NCBI GenBank assembly: GCA_038120515.1 | Contig: JAYOLW010000025.1 | Span: 1 to 19,919, forward strand | Length of the DNA stretch: 19,919 nt | Source: JADHOX01 sp038120515 | GTDB lineage: Bacteria; Pseudomonadota; Alphaproteobacteria; Rickettsiales; JABIRX01 | Reading direction: 5' to 3' | Shown: piece after piece, positions 7,753-14,773 of the stretch | How positions within the stretch are numbered: position 1 is the stretch's first letter | Layout: the number at the start of each line of letters is the position of its first letter | The notes under the pieces: generated by a model | Databases searched by the model: none | What the model was told of the DNA's origin: nothing | What the model saw: only the letters and a program-made list of their open reading frames with translations | Program-made: the position numbers and the translations under genes

Positions 7753-7781
7753 ATTATACTACAATACTAACTTAATGTCAA
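7753..7781 (-). promoter_or_regulatory. Perfect-consensus sigma70-type promoter for the 196-residue gene
   Basis: Read on the minus strand, TTGACA (plus-strand 7776-7781) is followed by exactly 17 bases and TATAAT (plus-strand 7753-7758). Both hexamers match the sigma70 consensus completely with ideal spacing. Transcription starting 6-8 bases past the -10 would begin near 7746, only about 12 bases before the ATG at 7731-7733. The -35 lies right at the end of the M16 peptidase gene, so the downstream gene is likely expressed independently. No SD is visible in the short leader. Confidence 0.8.
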
Positions 7782-7783
7782 AA

Positions 7784-8998
7784 TTAATGTTTACCAAGGG
7801 TAACTAATGTTGCTTTAGAATTAAAAAGATTTTCAATAGCAGTTTTAATGTCTTGTTTTGTTACTTTTTGGTAATTTGCAAGTAGTTCTTCATTGGTAAT
7901 AAAATCACCTCTATTTAAAAAGCTTGATGCAACTCTTCTTGATCTTGATACAGTGCTTTCAAGATTCATAAGTAGGTTTGATCTAAAAGATTTATTTGCC
8001 TTCTTGATATCTTCTTGTGAGATTGTCATTGCTGTTTTATCAATAACTTGATTGATAAGTGTTAAGGTTTTATCTTTTTTGTCTGGAGAAATTGAGGTGT
8101 GTATGCCAAAAATCCCAGCTTTTTCATGACTTGAGTTAAAGCTGTAGATTGAATATGCTAATCCTTCTTTTTCTCTGATTGTTTGAAACAGTCGAGATGA
8201 CATACCTTCACCCAAAATGTAGTTGAAAATTTGTAGAGGGTAAAAATCTTTATGTGTTAATGGAACAGATTCATAACCAAGAATGATTTGCATTTGTTCG
8301 ATATCTTTCTCATATGATTGAGTTCCACCAACATAACTTGGTTTTAAAAGTGTTGTTTTATTATTTGCTGGTAGTTGTGCAAAAAATTTTAAACACTCAT
8401 CTTCTACTTCTTGGTGTAATATGTTGCCTGATACTGCAATTACCATATTTTCGCCATTGTAATATTTATGAAAATATTCTTTAAGATTTTTTTGTGAGAA
8501 CTTTTTAATATTTTCTTTAAGGCCTAGAATAGATCTGCCAAAAGGTTGGTTTGGAAAAGCTAGCTCTTGAAAATAATCATGAATTATATCATCTGGTGTA
8601 TCAATTGAGTTAGCTAATTCTTGAAGGATTACATGGCGTTCTTTGTCAGCTTCTATTTGATCAAAGGTCGAGTTTACTACTATATCACTAAGAATTTCCA
8701 TGGATGTTTTGAAGTCTTCTTTAAGACTTTTGCAATAATACATAGTTTTGTCTCTTGAGGTAAAGGCATTAAAATATCCGCCAATATCTTCAAAATCTTG
8801 GGCTATTTGTTCAGCGCTTCTTTTTTTAGTCCCTTTAAAAATCATATGTTCAAGAAAATGTGATATACCATTTTCGGATTTCGTTTCATAAATACTGCCA
8901 ACGCCAAAGCCAATATGTATGGTAACTGATTCAACAGAAGGGTTAGTATCGGTAAAGATTGTGATTTTGTTATCGAGTATGGACTTAGAAACTTTCAT
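7784..8998 (-). CDS. M16 family zinc metallopeptidase (processing-peptidase-like)
   Basis: Zinc peptidase of the M16B group, related to the beta subunit of mitochondrial processing peptidase. In bacteria such single-domain-pair enzymes degrade peptides. At 404 residues it is of usual length. The inverted zinc motif HFLEH is at residues 47-51, with E50 as catalytic base. The third ligand fits E127 in RHVILQEL, correctly spaced about 76 residues downstream. The region GGYFNAFTSRDKTMYY and the C-terminal inactive-like domain with GEGMSSRLFQTIREKEGLAYS (split here by residues as in the family) complete it. No signal peptide is seen, so it is probably cytoplasmic. It is divergent from thiC across a 67-base gap. 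The family is common in Rickettsiales; the exact substrate is unknown. Confidence 0.93.
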   Translation of the reverse strand: MKVSKSILDNKITIFTDTNPSVESVTIHIGFGVGSIYETKSENGISHFLEHMIFKGTKKRSAEQIAQDFEDIGGYFNAFTSRDKTMYYCKSLKEDFKTSMEILSDIVVNSTFDQIEADKERHVILQELANSIDTPDDIIHDYFQELAFPNQPFGRSILGLKENIKKFSQKNLKEYFHKYYNGENMVIAVSGNILHQEVEDECLKFFAQLPANNKTTLLKPSYVGGTQSYEKDIEQMQIILGYESVPLTHKDFYPLQIFNYILGEGMSSRLFQTIREKEGLAYSIYSFNSSHEKAGIFGIHTSISPDKKDKTLTLINQVIDKTAMTISQEDIKKANKSFRSNLLMNLESTVSRSRRVASSFLNRGDFITNEELLANYQKVTKQDIKTAIENLFNSKATLVTLGKH

Positions 8999-9002
8999 TT
9001 TT

Positions 9003-9022
9003 TCATATACATTTGAATATGA
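9003..9022. promoter_or_regulatory. Imperfect 20-bp dyad in the peptidase/thiC divergent region
   Basis: The sequence has the form TCATATnCAnnTGnATATGA, with 8 of 10 base pairs symmetric. It lies 5-24 bases upstream of the M16 peptidase start codon and about 44-63 bases upstream of thiC. Such symmetry suits a dimeric regulator, and it would overlap the likely peptidase transcription start. AT-rich dyads also arise by chance. Confidence 0.35.
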
Positions 9023-9026
9023 CCAG

Positions 9027-9032
9027 ATTATA
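9027..9032 (-). promoter_or_regulatory. Candidate -10 element of the M16 peptidase
   Basis: On the minus strand this is TATAAT, a perfect -10 hexamer, about 29 bases before the peptidase start codon. No good -35 is present at 16-18 bases upstream, only ATGGAA-like sequence. Transcription would start near 9020, inside the 20-bp dyad. No convincing promoter for thiC was found in the same gap, and no TPP riboswitch (no CTGAGA-type motif, and too little space). Confidence 0.35.
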
Positions 9033-9065
9033 TGGTTTAGGTTAAATTTTCCATTATTATTTTAA

Positions 9066-10880
9066 ATGACTGAGTTTGTAAATAAATCTGAATATAAATA
9101 TCCTGAAAAATCTCAAAAAATTTATGTTGAGAGTAAGAGATTTCCTGATGTTAAAGTGTCAATGCGAAAACTTGAATTGTCTGGCGGATCTAGTAAAGGC
9201 TCGATAAATTTATATGATTGTTTTGGAGAGTTTGGTTCCAACAACTCAGTTGATATTAAAAAAGGTCATGCAAAAACTAGAGCAGACTGGATATTGGAGC
9301 GGGGTGATACTGAAGTTATAGAAGGTAGGAAATATAATCCAAAAGATGATGGTCAGGGCATATCATATATATCAGCCATTGAAAAGTTTGACCGCTCTAA
9401 TATTGAAGTTAGAAGAGCTAAAGATAAGCCTGTTACTCAGCTATACTACGCAAAAAAAGGTATTGTGACCAAAGAAATGGAATATATCGCTTTACGTGAA
9501 AATTTGGGTTACACTGAATATTTTGACAAAGGTAAGGATGTCACTATAAATGCTGAATTTGTTAGAGATGAGGTTGCTGCAGGAAGGGCTATTATTTTGG
9601 CAAATGTTAATCATCCAGAAAGTGAACCAATGGTTATTGGAAGAAATTTTTTGGTTAAAATAAATGCTAATATTGGTAACTCAGCTATTTTATCAAATGC
9701 TGAAGATGAAGTTGAAAAAATGCTTTGGGCAACAAGGTGGGGTGCCGATACAATTATGGACCTATCAACCGGAAAAGATATTCATTCAACTAGGGAGTGG
9801 ATTTTAAGAAACTCGCCTGTGCCTGTTGGAACTGTTCCTATATATCAAGCTTTAGAAAAAGTTAATGGCGTTGCTGAAGATTTAACTTGGGAGATTTTTC
9901 GTGATACATTAATTGAGCAGGCCGAACAAGGGGTCGATTATTTTACAATCCACGCAGGCGTTTTATTGCCTTTTATTCATTTAACAGAAAAAAGAGTCAC
10001 TGGAATTGTATCTCGAGGTGGAGCAATTATGGCTAAATGGTGTTTAAGTCATCATAAAGAAAATTTCTTATATGAAAATTTTGCTGAAATATGTAAAATT
10101 ATGGCTTCATATGATGTTAGTTTTTCTTTGGGTGATGGTTTAAGGCCTGGATCTATTGCCGACGCAAATGATGAAGCTCAGTTTTCAGAATTAATGGTGC
10201 TTGGAAAGCTGACTAAGATTGCTTGGGAGCATGATTGTCAGGTTATGGTAGAAGGTCCTGGTCATGTACCTATGCATCTTATTAAAGAAAATATGACAAA
10301 GCAGTTGGATTTGTGTCATGAAGCACCTTTTTACACACTGGGTCCTCTTACAACTGATATTGCACCTGGTTATGATCATATAACTTCTGGAATTGGGGCA
10401 GCGATGATTGGATGGTATGGTACAGCAATGCTTTGTTACGTTACGCCAAAAGAGCATCTTGGGCTTCCTAATAAAGAGGATGTTAAGCAAGGAGTCATTA
10501 CTTATAAAATTGCTGCTCATGCTGCAGATCTTGCTAAGGGTAATGTTATTGCTTATGAAAGAGATAATGAGCTTTCTAAGGCTCGTTTTGAATTTAGATG
10601 GAATGATCAGTTTGATTTGTCTTTGGATCCTCATACTGCAAGAAGTTATCATGATGAAACATTGCCTGCTGAGGCTGCTAAAACTGTTCATTTTTGTTCT
10701 ATGTGTGGGCCTAAATTTTGTTCTATGAAAATAAGTGAGGATATTAGAGAGTTCTCTAAAACTTTAAGAGAGGAGCAAGGTAAATTGGCGGAGTTTAATC
10801 TTGATGCTGAGATGAAAAAGAAGCAAGATGAGTTTAATAAGTCTGATTCTGATCTTTACATGCAAAAGAAGGTTTCGTAA
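9066..10880 (+). CDS. thiC: Phosphomethylpyrimidine synthase (HMP-P synthase)
   Basis: Radical SAM enzyme that rearranges aminoimidazole ribotide into hydroxymethylpyrimidine phosphate, the pyrimidine half of thiamine. At 604 residues it is full length for the family. The N-terminal domain precedes the barrel, which shows RWGADTIMDLSTGKDIHSTR, NSPVPVGTVPIYQAL and GPGHVPMHLI. The C-terminal 4Fe-4S cluster motif CSMCGPKFC has cysteines at 544, 547 and 552. All are intact, so the enzyme should be active. The ATG at 9066 lacks an SD. No other thiamine genes are nearby, and no TPP riboswitch is visible upstream. The gene stands alone between a divergent peptidase and a non-coding stretch. The product implies that at least part of thiamine synthesis is retained. 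Confidence 0.98.
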   Translation: MTEFVNKSEYKYPEKSQKIYVESKRFPDVKVSMRKLELSGGSSKGSINLYDCFGEFGSNNSVDIKKGHAKTRADWILERGDTEVIEGRKYNPKDDGQGISYISAIEKFDRSNIEVRRAKDKPVTQLYYAKKGIVTKEMEYIALRENLGYTEYFDKGKDVTINAEFVRDEVAAGRAIILANVNHPESEPMVIGRNFLVKINANIGNSAILSNAEDEVEKMLWATRWGADTIMDLSTGKDIHSTREWILRNSPVPVGTVPIYQALEKVNGVAEDLTWEIFRDTLIEQAEQGVDYFTIHAGVLLPFIHLTEKRVTGIVSRGGAIMAKWCLSHHKENFLYENFAEICKIMASYDVSFSLGDGLRPGSIADANDEAQFSELMVLGKLTKIAWEHDCQVMVEGPGHVPMHLIKENMTKQLDLCHEAPFYTLGPLTTDIAPGYDHITSGIGAAMIGWYGTAMLCYVTPKEHLGLPNKEDVKQGVITYKIAAHAADLAKGNVIAYERDNELSKARFEFRWNDQFDLSLDPHTARSYHDETLPAEAAKTVHFCSMCGPKFCSMKISEDIREFSKTLREEQGKLAEFNLDAEMKKKQDEFNKSDSDLYMQKKVS

Positions 10881-10984
10881 AAGTCATATTTGTTTCTTTG
10901 GTTAGTTATTAGTTAAAAAAACAAAAAATGTTTTTGATTTTTAATACTTTAGTTGTTAAAAACTTTGCTCGATGAAAAATTATT

Positions 10985-11068
10985 CTTAATTTAGAGGAGA
11001 ATATTGTGCTTTCAAAGAATTAAGCAGGCCAGGCCTGCTTAATTCAGAGGAGAGAGATATGATGTGCT
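10985..11068 (+). repeat. Duplicated segment with Shine-Dalgarno-like core flanking the palindrome
   Basis: CTTAATTTAGAGGAGA (10985-11000) recurs as CTTAATTCAGAGGAGA (11038-11053), 15 of 16 identical and 53 bases apart. Each is followed within 15 bases by GTGCT. Each AGAGGAGA resembles a strong SD, and each is followed by a possible start codon: GTG at 11006 opens a 5-codon frame (MLSKN, stop TAA), and ATG at 11058 or 11061 opens a frame of about a dozen codons. Whether either is translated is unknown. Confidence 0.6.
11017..11045. repeat. Perfect 14-bp inverted repeat, GC-rich core
   Basis: The left arm GAATTAAGCAGGCC (11017-11030) and right arm GGCCTGCTTAATTC (11032-11045) are exact reverse complements around a single central A. 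As RNA it would form a 13-bp stem with a 3-base loop. No T run follows on either strand, so it is not a standard intrinsic terminator. The core is mostly G and C, in contrast to the surroundings. It could be a dispersed palindromic element, an operator or an RNA stability hairpin. Confidence 0.85.
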
Positions 11069-11095
11069 GTTACTTATATAAAATTAATTTAATTT

Positions 11096-11125
11096 AAAAT
11101 ACAACCAAAAATTGTATTTTTTTTT
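11096..11125 (+). terminator. Possible Rho-independent terminator
   Basis: AAAATACAA (11096-11104), a 7-base loop and TTGTATTTT (11112-11120) form a 9-bp stem that runs directly into further Ts (to 11125 and, after AA, beyond). The shape is that of an intrinsic terminator for transcripts coming from thiC or the palindrome region. The stem contains only two G-C-type pairs' worth of stability, so efficiency is uncertain. Confidence 0.42.
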
Positions 11126-11152
11126 AATTTTTTTTATTTTAAATTTTTTGTT

Positions 11153-11818
11153 ATGACAAAAAAATATAAGGAAGCCTTTTCAGCATTAGAGTTAGTTATT
11201 GTTCTAGCAATTGTTAGTTTGTTGATTTCAGTCATTTTATCAGCATCTAATTTGAAAAAACAGGCTTATTCAAATAGCTTGATTTACGAAATTAATAAAA
11301 TTCAATCAGCAACTTTAACGTTCAGGAATAAATATAATGGGCTTCCTGGTGATATTTCTGATGCTTATGATTTGTTTGGTGATAGTTGTGGAAGTAGTCT
11401 TGAATGTGATGGTAATGCTGATGGTTATATTGCTTTAGATTCCTCGACTGAGTCTAATGAGATGATTAGTAGTTTTATACATTTATCATTATCTGGTGTT
11501 TTGGATAACTCTTATGATCGAGTAGATTATCAATATCTATTAAAATCAAAAGGTTTAGCCTCGATTAGGTATGTTTCTATAGCGGATGGTTACCAAATCG
11601 ATAATAATGCAATTACTTCATTAAGTTTAAGCAATGATTACAAATTCATTGAACCATATAGGCTAATGTTAATTGATAGCAAAGTTGATGATGGTGTGCC
11701 TGAATCTGGTTACGTCACGTATTTTACGAATGGAAATTCTGGATGTGTATTAAGTTCAAATTATCTGGATGATGATGAAAACAAGTTATGTGCTGCAATT
11801 TTTAAACTTTCTGAATAA
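11153..11818 (+). CDS. Type IV prepilin-like protein (pseudopilin)
   Basis: The 221-residue product starts with a short basic leader MTKKYKEA followed by FSALELVIVLAIVSLLISVI. This fits prepilin peptidase cleavage before F with the conserved E at mature position 5, then a hydrophobic helix that anchors the protein in the inner membrane and packs into a pilus. The globular part has NKYNGLPGDISDA (about 59-71), typical of one prepilin group, then cysteines 79 and 85 around a loop DGNADG (86-91) of the DxNxDG calcium-binding form. Two more cysteines (198, 213) lie near the C-terminus, so two disulfides are possible. No pilus or secretion genes are adjacent; assembly partners and PilD must lie elsewhere. 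It may be a minor pilin or a type II-like pseudopilin. The ATG at 11153 has no SD. Confidence 0.85.
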   Translation: MTKKYKEAFSALELVIVLAIVSLLISVILSASNLKKQAYSNSLIYEINKIQSATLTFRNKYNGLPGDISDAYDLFGDSCGSSLECDGNADGYIALDSSTESNEMISSFIHLSLSGVLDNSYDRVDYQYLLKSKGLASIRYVSIADGYQIDNNAITSLSLSNDYKFIEPYRLMLIDSKVDDGVPESGYVTYFTNGNSGCVLSSNYLDDDENKLCAAIFKLSE

Positions 11819-11884
11819 TTATATTAGATCTGTTGAATTTATTTGTTATTAATTTAATAAACTAACAACAATTATGATTTGCAT

Positions 11885-12265
11885 ATGTCTCAAAAAGTTT
11901 ATGATGATAATAACGTATTTGCTAAAATTTTACGCAAAGAAATTCCGGCTGATGTAATTTATGAAGATAATAATGTTTTGGCTTTTAGAGATGTCGCGCC
12001 AGCAGCGCCAACGCATATTTTGGTGATACCAAAAACTGCGTATGTTTCGTTTTCAGATTTTGCGAGTAAGGCAGGAGCTGATGATGTTGGTAATTTTTTT
12101 AAAGTTGTGAATGACATTGCTGAAAGATTAGCTCTTGGCAATGGCTTTCGTATAATTTCAAATATTGGTTTTGATGGATCGCAAACAGTTGAGCATTTTC
12201 ATGTTCATATCCTTGGCGGAAAGCAGCTAGGTGGTTTAGTTCCAAGTGATCATTTAACCAGATAA
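11885..12265 (+). CDS. HIT family (histidine triad) nucleotide-binding protein
   Basis: HINT-type small hydrolase that acts on nucleotides with phosphoramidate or similar linkages; the physiological substrate in bacteria is uncertain. Starting at ATG 11885 it has 126 residues, normal for the family; an upstream in-frame TTG at 11879 would add only two residues and is less likely. The N-terminus FAKILRKEIPADVIYEDNN and the segment PAAPTHILVIPK are standard. The triad HFHVHIL is at 104-110, with H106 as the expected nucleophile, followed by GGKQLGG. All key residues are present. ubiA begins 6 bases after the stop, so the two probably form an operon. Confidence 0.95.
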   Translation: MSQKVYDDNNVFAKILRKEIPADVIYEDNNVLAFRDVAPAAPTHILVIPKTAYVSFSDFASKAGADDVGNFFKVVNDIAERLALGNGFRIISNIGFDGSQTVEHFHVHILGGKQLGGLVPSDHLTR

Positions 12266-12271
12266 TTTTAT

Positions 12272-13120
12272 ATGTTTGTTTATCTTGAAGCTATACGATT
12301 TTTTAAGCCGCAAGGAACTTTGCTTCTTTATATTCCTTCTTTAATTGCACTTTCTTTGTTTGATCTTTCTTATGATATTTCTATTTATATCTATCTGATT
12401 TTTTTAGCTGGTGCTTTTTTTGTTAGGTCTGCTGCATGTATTATTAATGATATCTATGATGTTGAGTTTGATAAAAGAGTTTCAAGAACTATGAGTCGTC
12501 CATTGGCTTCGGGTCGTGTTTCGAAAATTAAACTTTTGATATTCTTATTGTTGCTACTGTCTTTAGCCCTTTTATGTTTGTTGCAGCTTTCTAAAAATGC
12601 AATTATTGCAGGAGCTTTTGCGCCTGTGTTGTTTTTTACTTATCCTTTGTTTAAGCGGTTTACTTTTTTTCCTCAGCTATTTCTAGGTGTTTGCATGAGT
12701 TATGGAGTGGTAATTGCTAGTTTTCATGTTGAGGGTAAATTGTCTATGGACATGTTGATTTTGTTTTTGGGTATGGCTTTTTGGACTTTTGCGTATGATA
12801 CAATCTATGCTTACCAAGATATTAATGATGATAAAGTTGCCGGTGTTAAATCTTCTGCTTTATTGTTTGGTCTCAATGGTAAAAGGTATCTGTATATTTC
12901 ATATCTGCTTTTTTTGATGTCATTGATGTATGTGTTCTCTAGCTTTGGCTTAGGGTTTTATCAGTTTTTTTTAATAAATGTTTTAGGTGTTTACATTTAT
13001 GCTAGACTACAATTTTTGGGTTTGTCTGATCCTGATCATTGTGCAGAAGAATTTAGTCAAAATGTATATTATGGTTTGGTTCCATTTTTAATTGTGTTTG
13101 TTTCAAATGTGATTTCATAA
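12272..13120 (+). CDS. ubiA: 4-hydroxybenzoate polyprenyltransferase
   Basis: Integral membrane enzyme that attaches the polyprenyl chain to 4-hydroxybenzoate, the committing step for ubiquinone. At 282 residues with about eight or nine hydrophobic helices, it has normal length. The first aspartate-rich motif NDIYDVEFD is at 59-67, followed by the conserved SRPLASG. The second, DTIYAYQDINDD, is at 176-187. Both motifs bind the Mg-prenyl diphosphate. The absence of other quinone-type hallmarks and the alphaproteobacterial context favour UbiA over MenA or heme O synthase. It follows the HIT gene closely. The T-rich composition of the gene reflects its hydrophobic codons. Confidence 0.94.
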   Translation: MFVYLEAIRFFKPQGTLLLYIPSLIALSLFDLSYDISIYIYLIFLAGAFFVRSAACIINDIYDVEFDKRVSRTMSRPLASGRVSKIKLLIFLLLLLSLALLCLLQLSKNAIIAGAFAPVLFFTYPLFKRFTFFPQLFLGVCMSYGVVIASFHVEGKLSMDMLILFLGMAFWTFAYDTIYAYQDINDDKVAGVKSSALLFGLNGKRYLYISYLLFLMSLMYVFSSFGLGFYQFFLINVLGVYIYARLQFLGLSDPDHCAEEFSQNVYYGLVPFLIVFVSNVIS

Positions 13121-13235
13121 TTATTATCGAGAATTGTAATTAGGCAATTTATCTTTACAACTAATCTAAGTTTTATAAAACGTTCTAAAAATTTTTTTAA
13201 AATTAAAGTATTTAATATTTTTAGGGTAACAAATA

Positions 13236-14771
13236 GTGCAAAATATCATTGTTGAAAAATTAGCAAGAATTAGAACCCAAGCGAAATTAGGTGGTGGAAA
13301 CAAGCGTATTGAGAATCAGCACGGTAAAGGTAAATTAACTGCTAGGGAAAGGCTTGAAATACTCCTGGATCCAGGGTCTTTTGAAGAGTATGGACTTTTT
13401 GTAACTCATAGATCAACAAATTTTGGTTTAGATCAAAATAAGGTTCCTGGTGATGGTGTGGTAACTGGTCATGGCACAATTAATGGAAGATTAGTATATG
13501 TATATAGTCAGGATTTTACCGTTATGGGTGGCTCGTTATCAGAAACAAATGCAAAGAAGATTTGCAATGTTATTGATATGGCTTTAAGGTCTAAATCGCC
13601 AATAATAGGTATCAATGATTCTGGAGGGGCTAGAATACAGGAAGGTGTTGACTCTCTAGCTGGTTATGGAGAAATCTTTCAAAGAAATGTTCTGGCGTCT
13701 GGCGTTATTCCTCAAATTTCTGTGATTATGGGACCATGTGCTGGTGGTGCTGTATACTCTCCTGCGCTCACGGATTTTATTTTTATGAGTAAGCCATCAT
13801 CATATATGTTTGTAACAGGACCTGATGTTGTTAAGACTGTAAGTCAAGAGATTGTTACTCAAGATGAGCTTGGCGGTGCAAAGGTTCATACTACCAAATC
13901 CGGTGTTGCTGATTTTGCTTTTGATCATGACATAGATACGTTACTTAGTGTTAGAAGCTTTTGTGATTTCTTGCCTTCTTCAAATATTTCCGAAATTCCA
14001 GAGCTTGAAAACACAGATAAAGCTGATCGTATTGATCCTGCGTTAAATACACTTGTGCCTAATAATTCTAGCAAATCTTACAACATGAAAGAGTTGATTC
14101 ATAGAGTGGTTGATCATAATGAATTTTTTGAGATAAAGCCAGATTTTGCTAAAAATATAATTATTGGCTTTGGGCGAATGGAAGGGAAAACAGTTGGTTT
14201 CGTAGCTAATAATCCACTTTTTTTGGCGGGTTGTTTAGATATTGATGCTTCTTTAAAGGCTGCACGTTTCATAAGGTTTTGTGATGCATTTAATATTCCT
14301 CTGGTTACTTTTGTTGACGTTCCAGGGTTTCTTCCTGGAGTTAACCAAGAGCATAACGGTATTATTAAGCATGGAGCAAAGCTACTATATGCTTATGCAG
14401 AAGCTACAGTTCCAAAGATTACTGTTATTACTAGAAAAGCCTATGGTGGTGCATATATTGTGATGAATTCAAAGCATCTTCGAGGTGATATTAATTACGC
14501 ATGGGCAAATACAGAGATTGCGGTGATGGGACCTAAGGGTGCAGTTGAAATAATTCATAGAGCTGATGCTGGTGATCCTGAAAAAATGCGTCAGCATGAA
14601 GAAGAGTATCGTACTGAGTTTGCGAGTCCATTCGTTGCAGCTTCAAGAGGGTATATAGATGAAGTTATTAGGCCTCAAAATACAAGGTCGCGTATCTGCC
14701 GGTCCTTAAATATCCTTAAGAATAAGGATGTTGATTTGCCTTGGAAAAAACATGATAATTTACCGTTATAA
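13236..14771 (+). CDS. pccB: Propionyl-CoA carboxylase beta chain (carboxyltransferase)
   Basis: Carboxyltransferase half of biotin-dependent propionyl-CoA carboxylase, moving CO2 from carboxybiotin to propionyl-CoA to form methylmalonyl-CoA. At 511 residues it has family length. The start is GTG at 13236, preceded by AGGG at about 10 bases; the N-terminus and the conserved ERLEILLDPGSFEEYG agree with it. Conserved segments include GGSLSETNAKKICNVIDMAL, SGGARIQEGVDSLAGYGEIF, GPCAGGAVYSPALTDF and, in the C-terminal half, FVDVPGFLPGVNQEHNGIIK and KAYGGAYIVMNSKHLRGD. The two crotonase-fold halves are complete. pccA starts 2 bases after the stop. The substrate is inferred from length, gene pairing and family features; another acyl-CoA is possible. 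Confidence 0.95.
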   Translation: MQNIIVEKLARIRTQAKLGGGNKRIENQHGKGKLTARERLEILLDPGSFEEYGLFVTHRSTNFGLDQNKVPGDGVVTGHGTINGRLVYVYSQDFTVMGGSLSETNAKKICNVIDMALRSKSPIIGINDSGGARIQEGVDSLAGYGEIFQRNVLASGVIPQISVIMGPCAGGAVYSPALTDFIFMSKPSSYMFVTGPDVVKTVSQEIVTQDELGGAKVHTTKSGVADFAFDHDIDTLLSVRSFCDFLPSSNISEIPELENTDKADRIDPALNTLVPNNSSKSYNMKELIHRVVDHNEFFEIKPDFAKNIIIGFGRMEGKTVGFVANNPLFLAGCLDIDASLKAARFIRFCDAFNIPLVTFVDVPGFLPGVNQEHNGIIKHGAKLLYAYAEATVPKITVITRKAYGGAYIVMNSKHLRGDINYAWANTEIAVMGPKGAVEIIHRADAGDPEKMRQHEEEYRTEFASPFVAASRGYIDEVIRPQNTRSRICRSLNILKNKDVDLPWKKHDNLPL

Positions 14772-14773
14772 AC

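Larger units (their letters stand above)
10881..11152. other. Non-coding stretch between thiC and the prepilin gene
   Basis: This 272-base AT-rich region has no conserved gene. It holds, in order, a weak A/T-only hairpin (10922-10936), a duplicated SD-like segment, a perfect GC-rich palindrome (11017-11045), a terminator-like hairpin (11096-11125) and a T-rich run up to the prepilin start. No tRNA was recognised. Confidence 0.7.

Noticed and set aside
10191..10691. A 166-codon open frame on the minus strand inside thiC.
   Set aside because: It is antisense to conserved thiC codons, has low-complexity composition and no family features; open antisense frames are expected here.
11843..11868. 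TTGTTA...TAACAA inverted repeat after the prepilin gene as a terminator.
   Set aside because: Only 6 weak pairs with a 14-base loop and no T run.
13170..13181. GTTTTATAAAAC palindrome upstream of pccB as an operator or terminator.
   Set aside because: A 12-bp A/T-dominated palindrome is expected by chance in this composition, and no T run follows directly.
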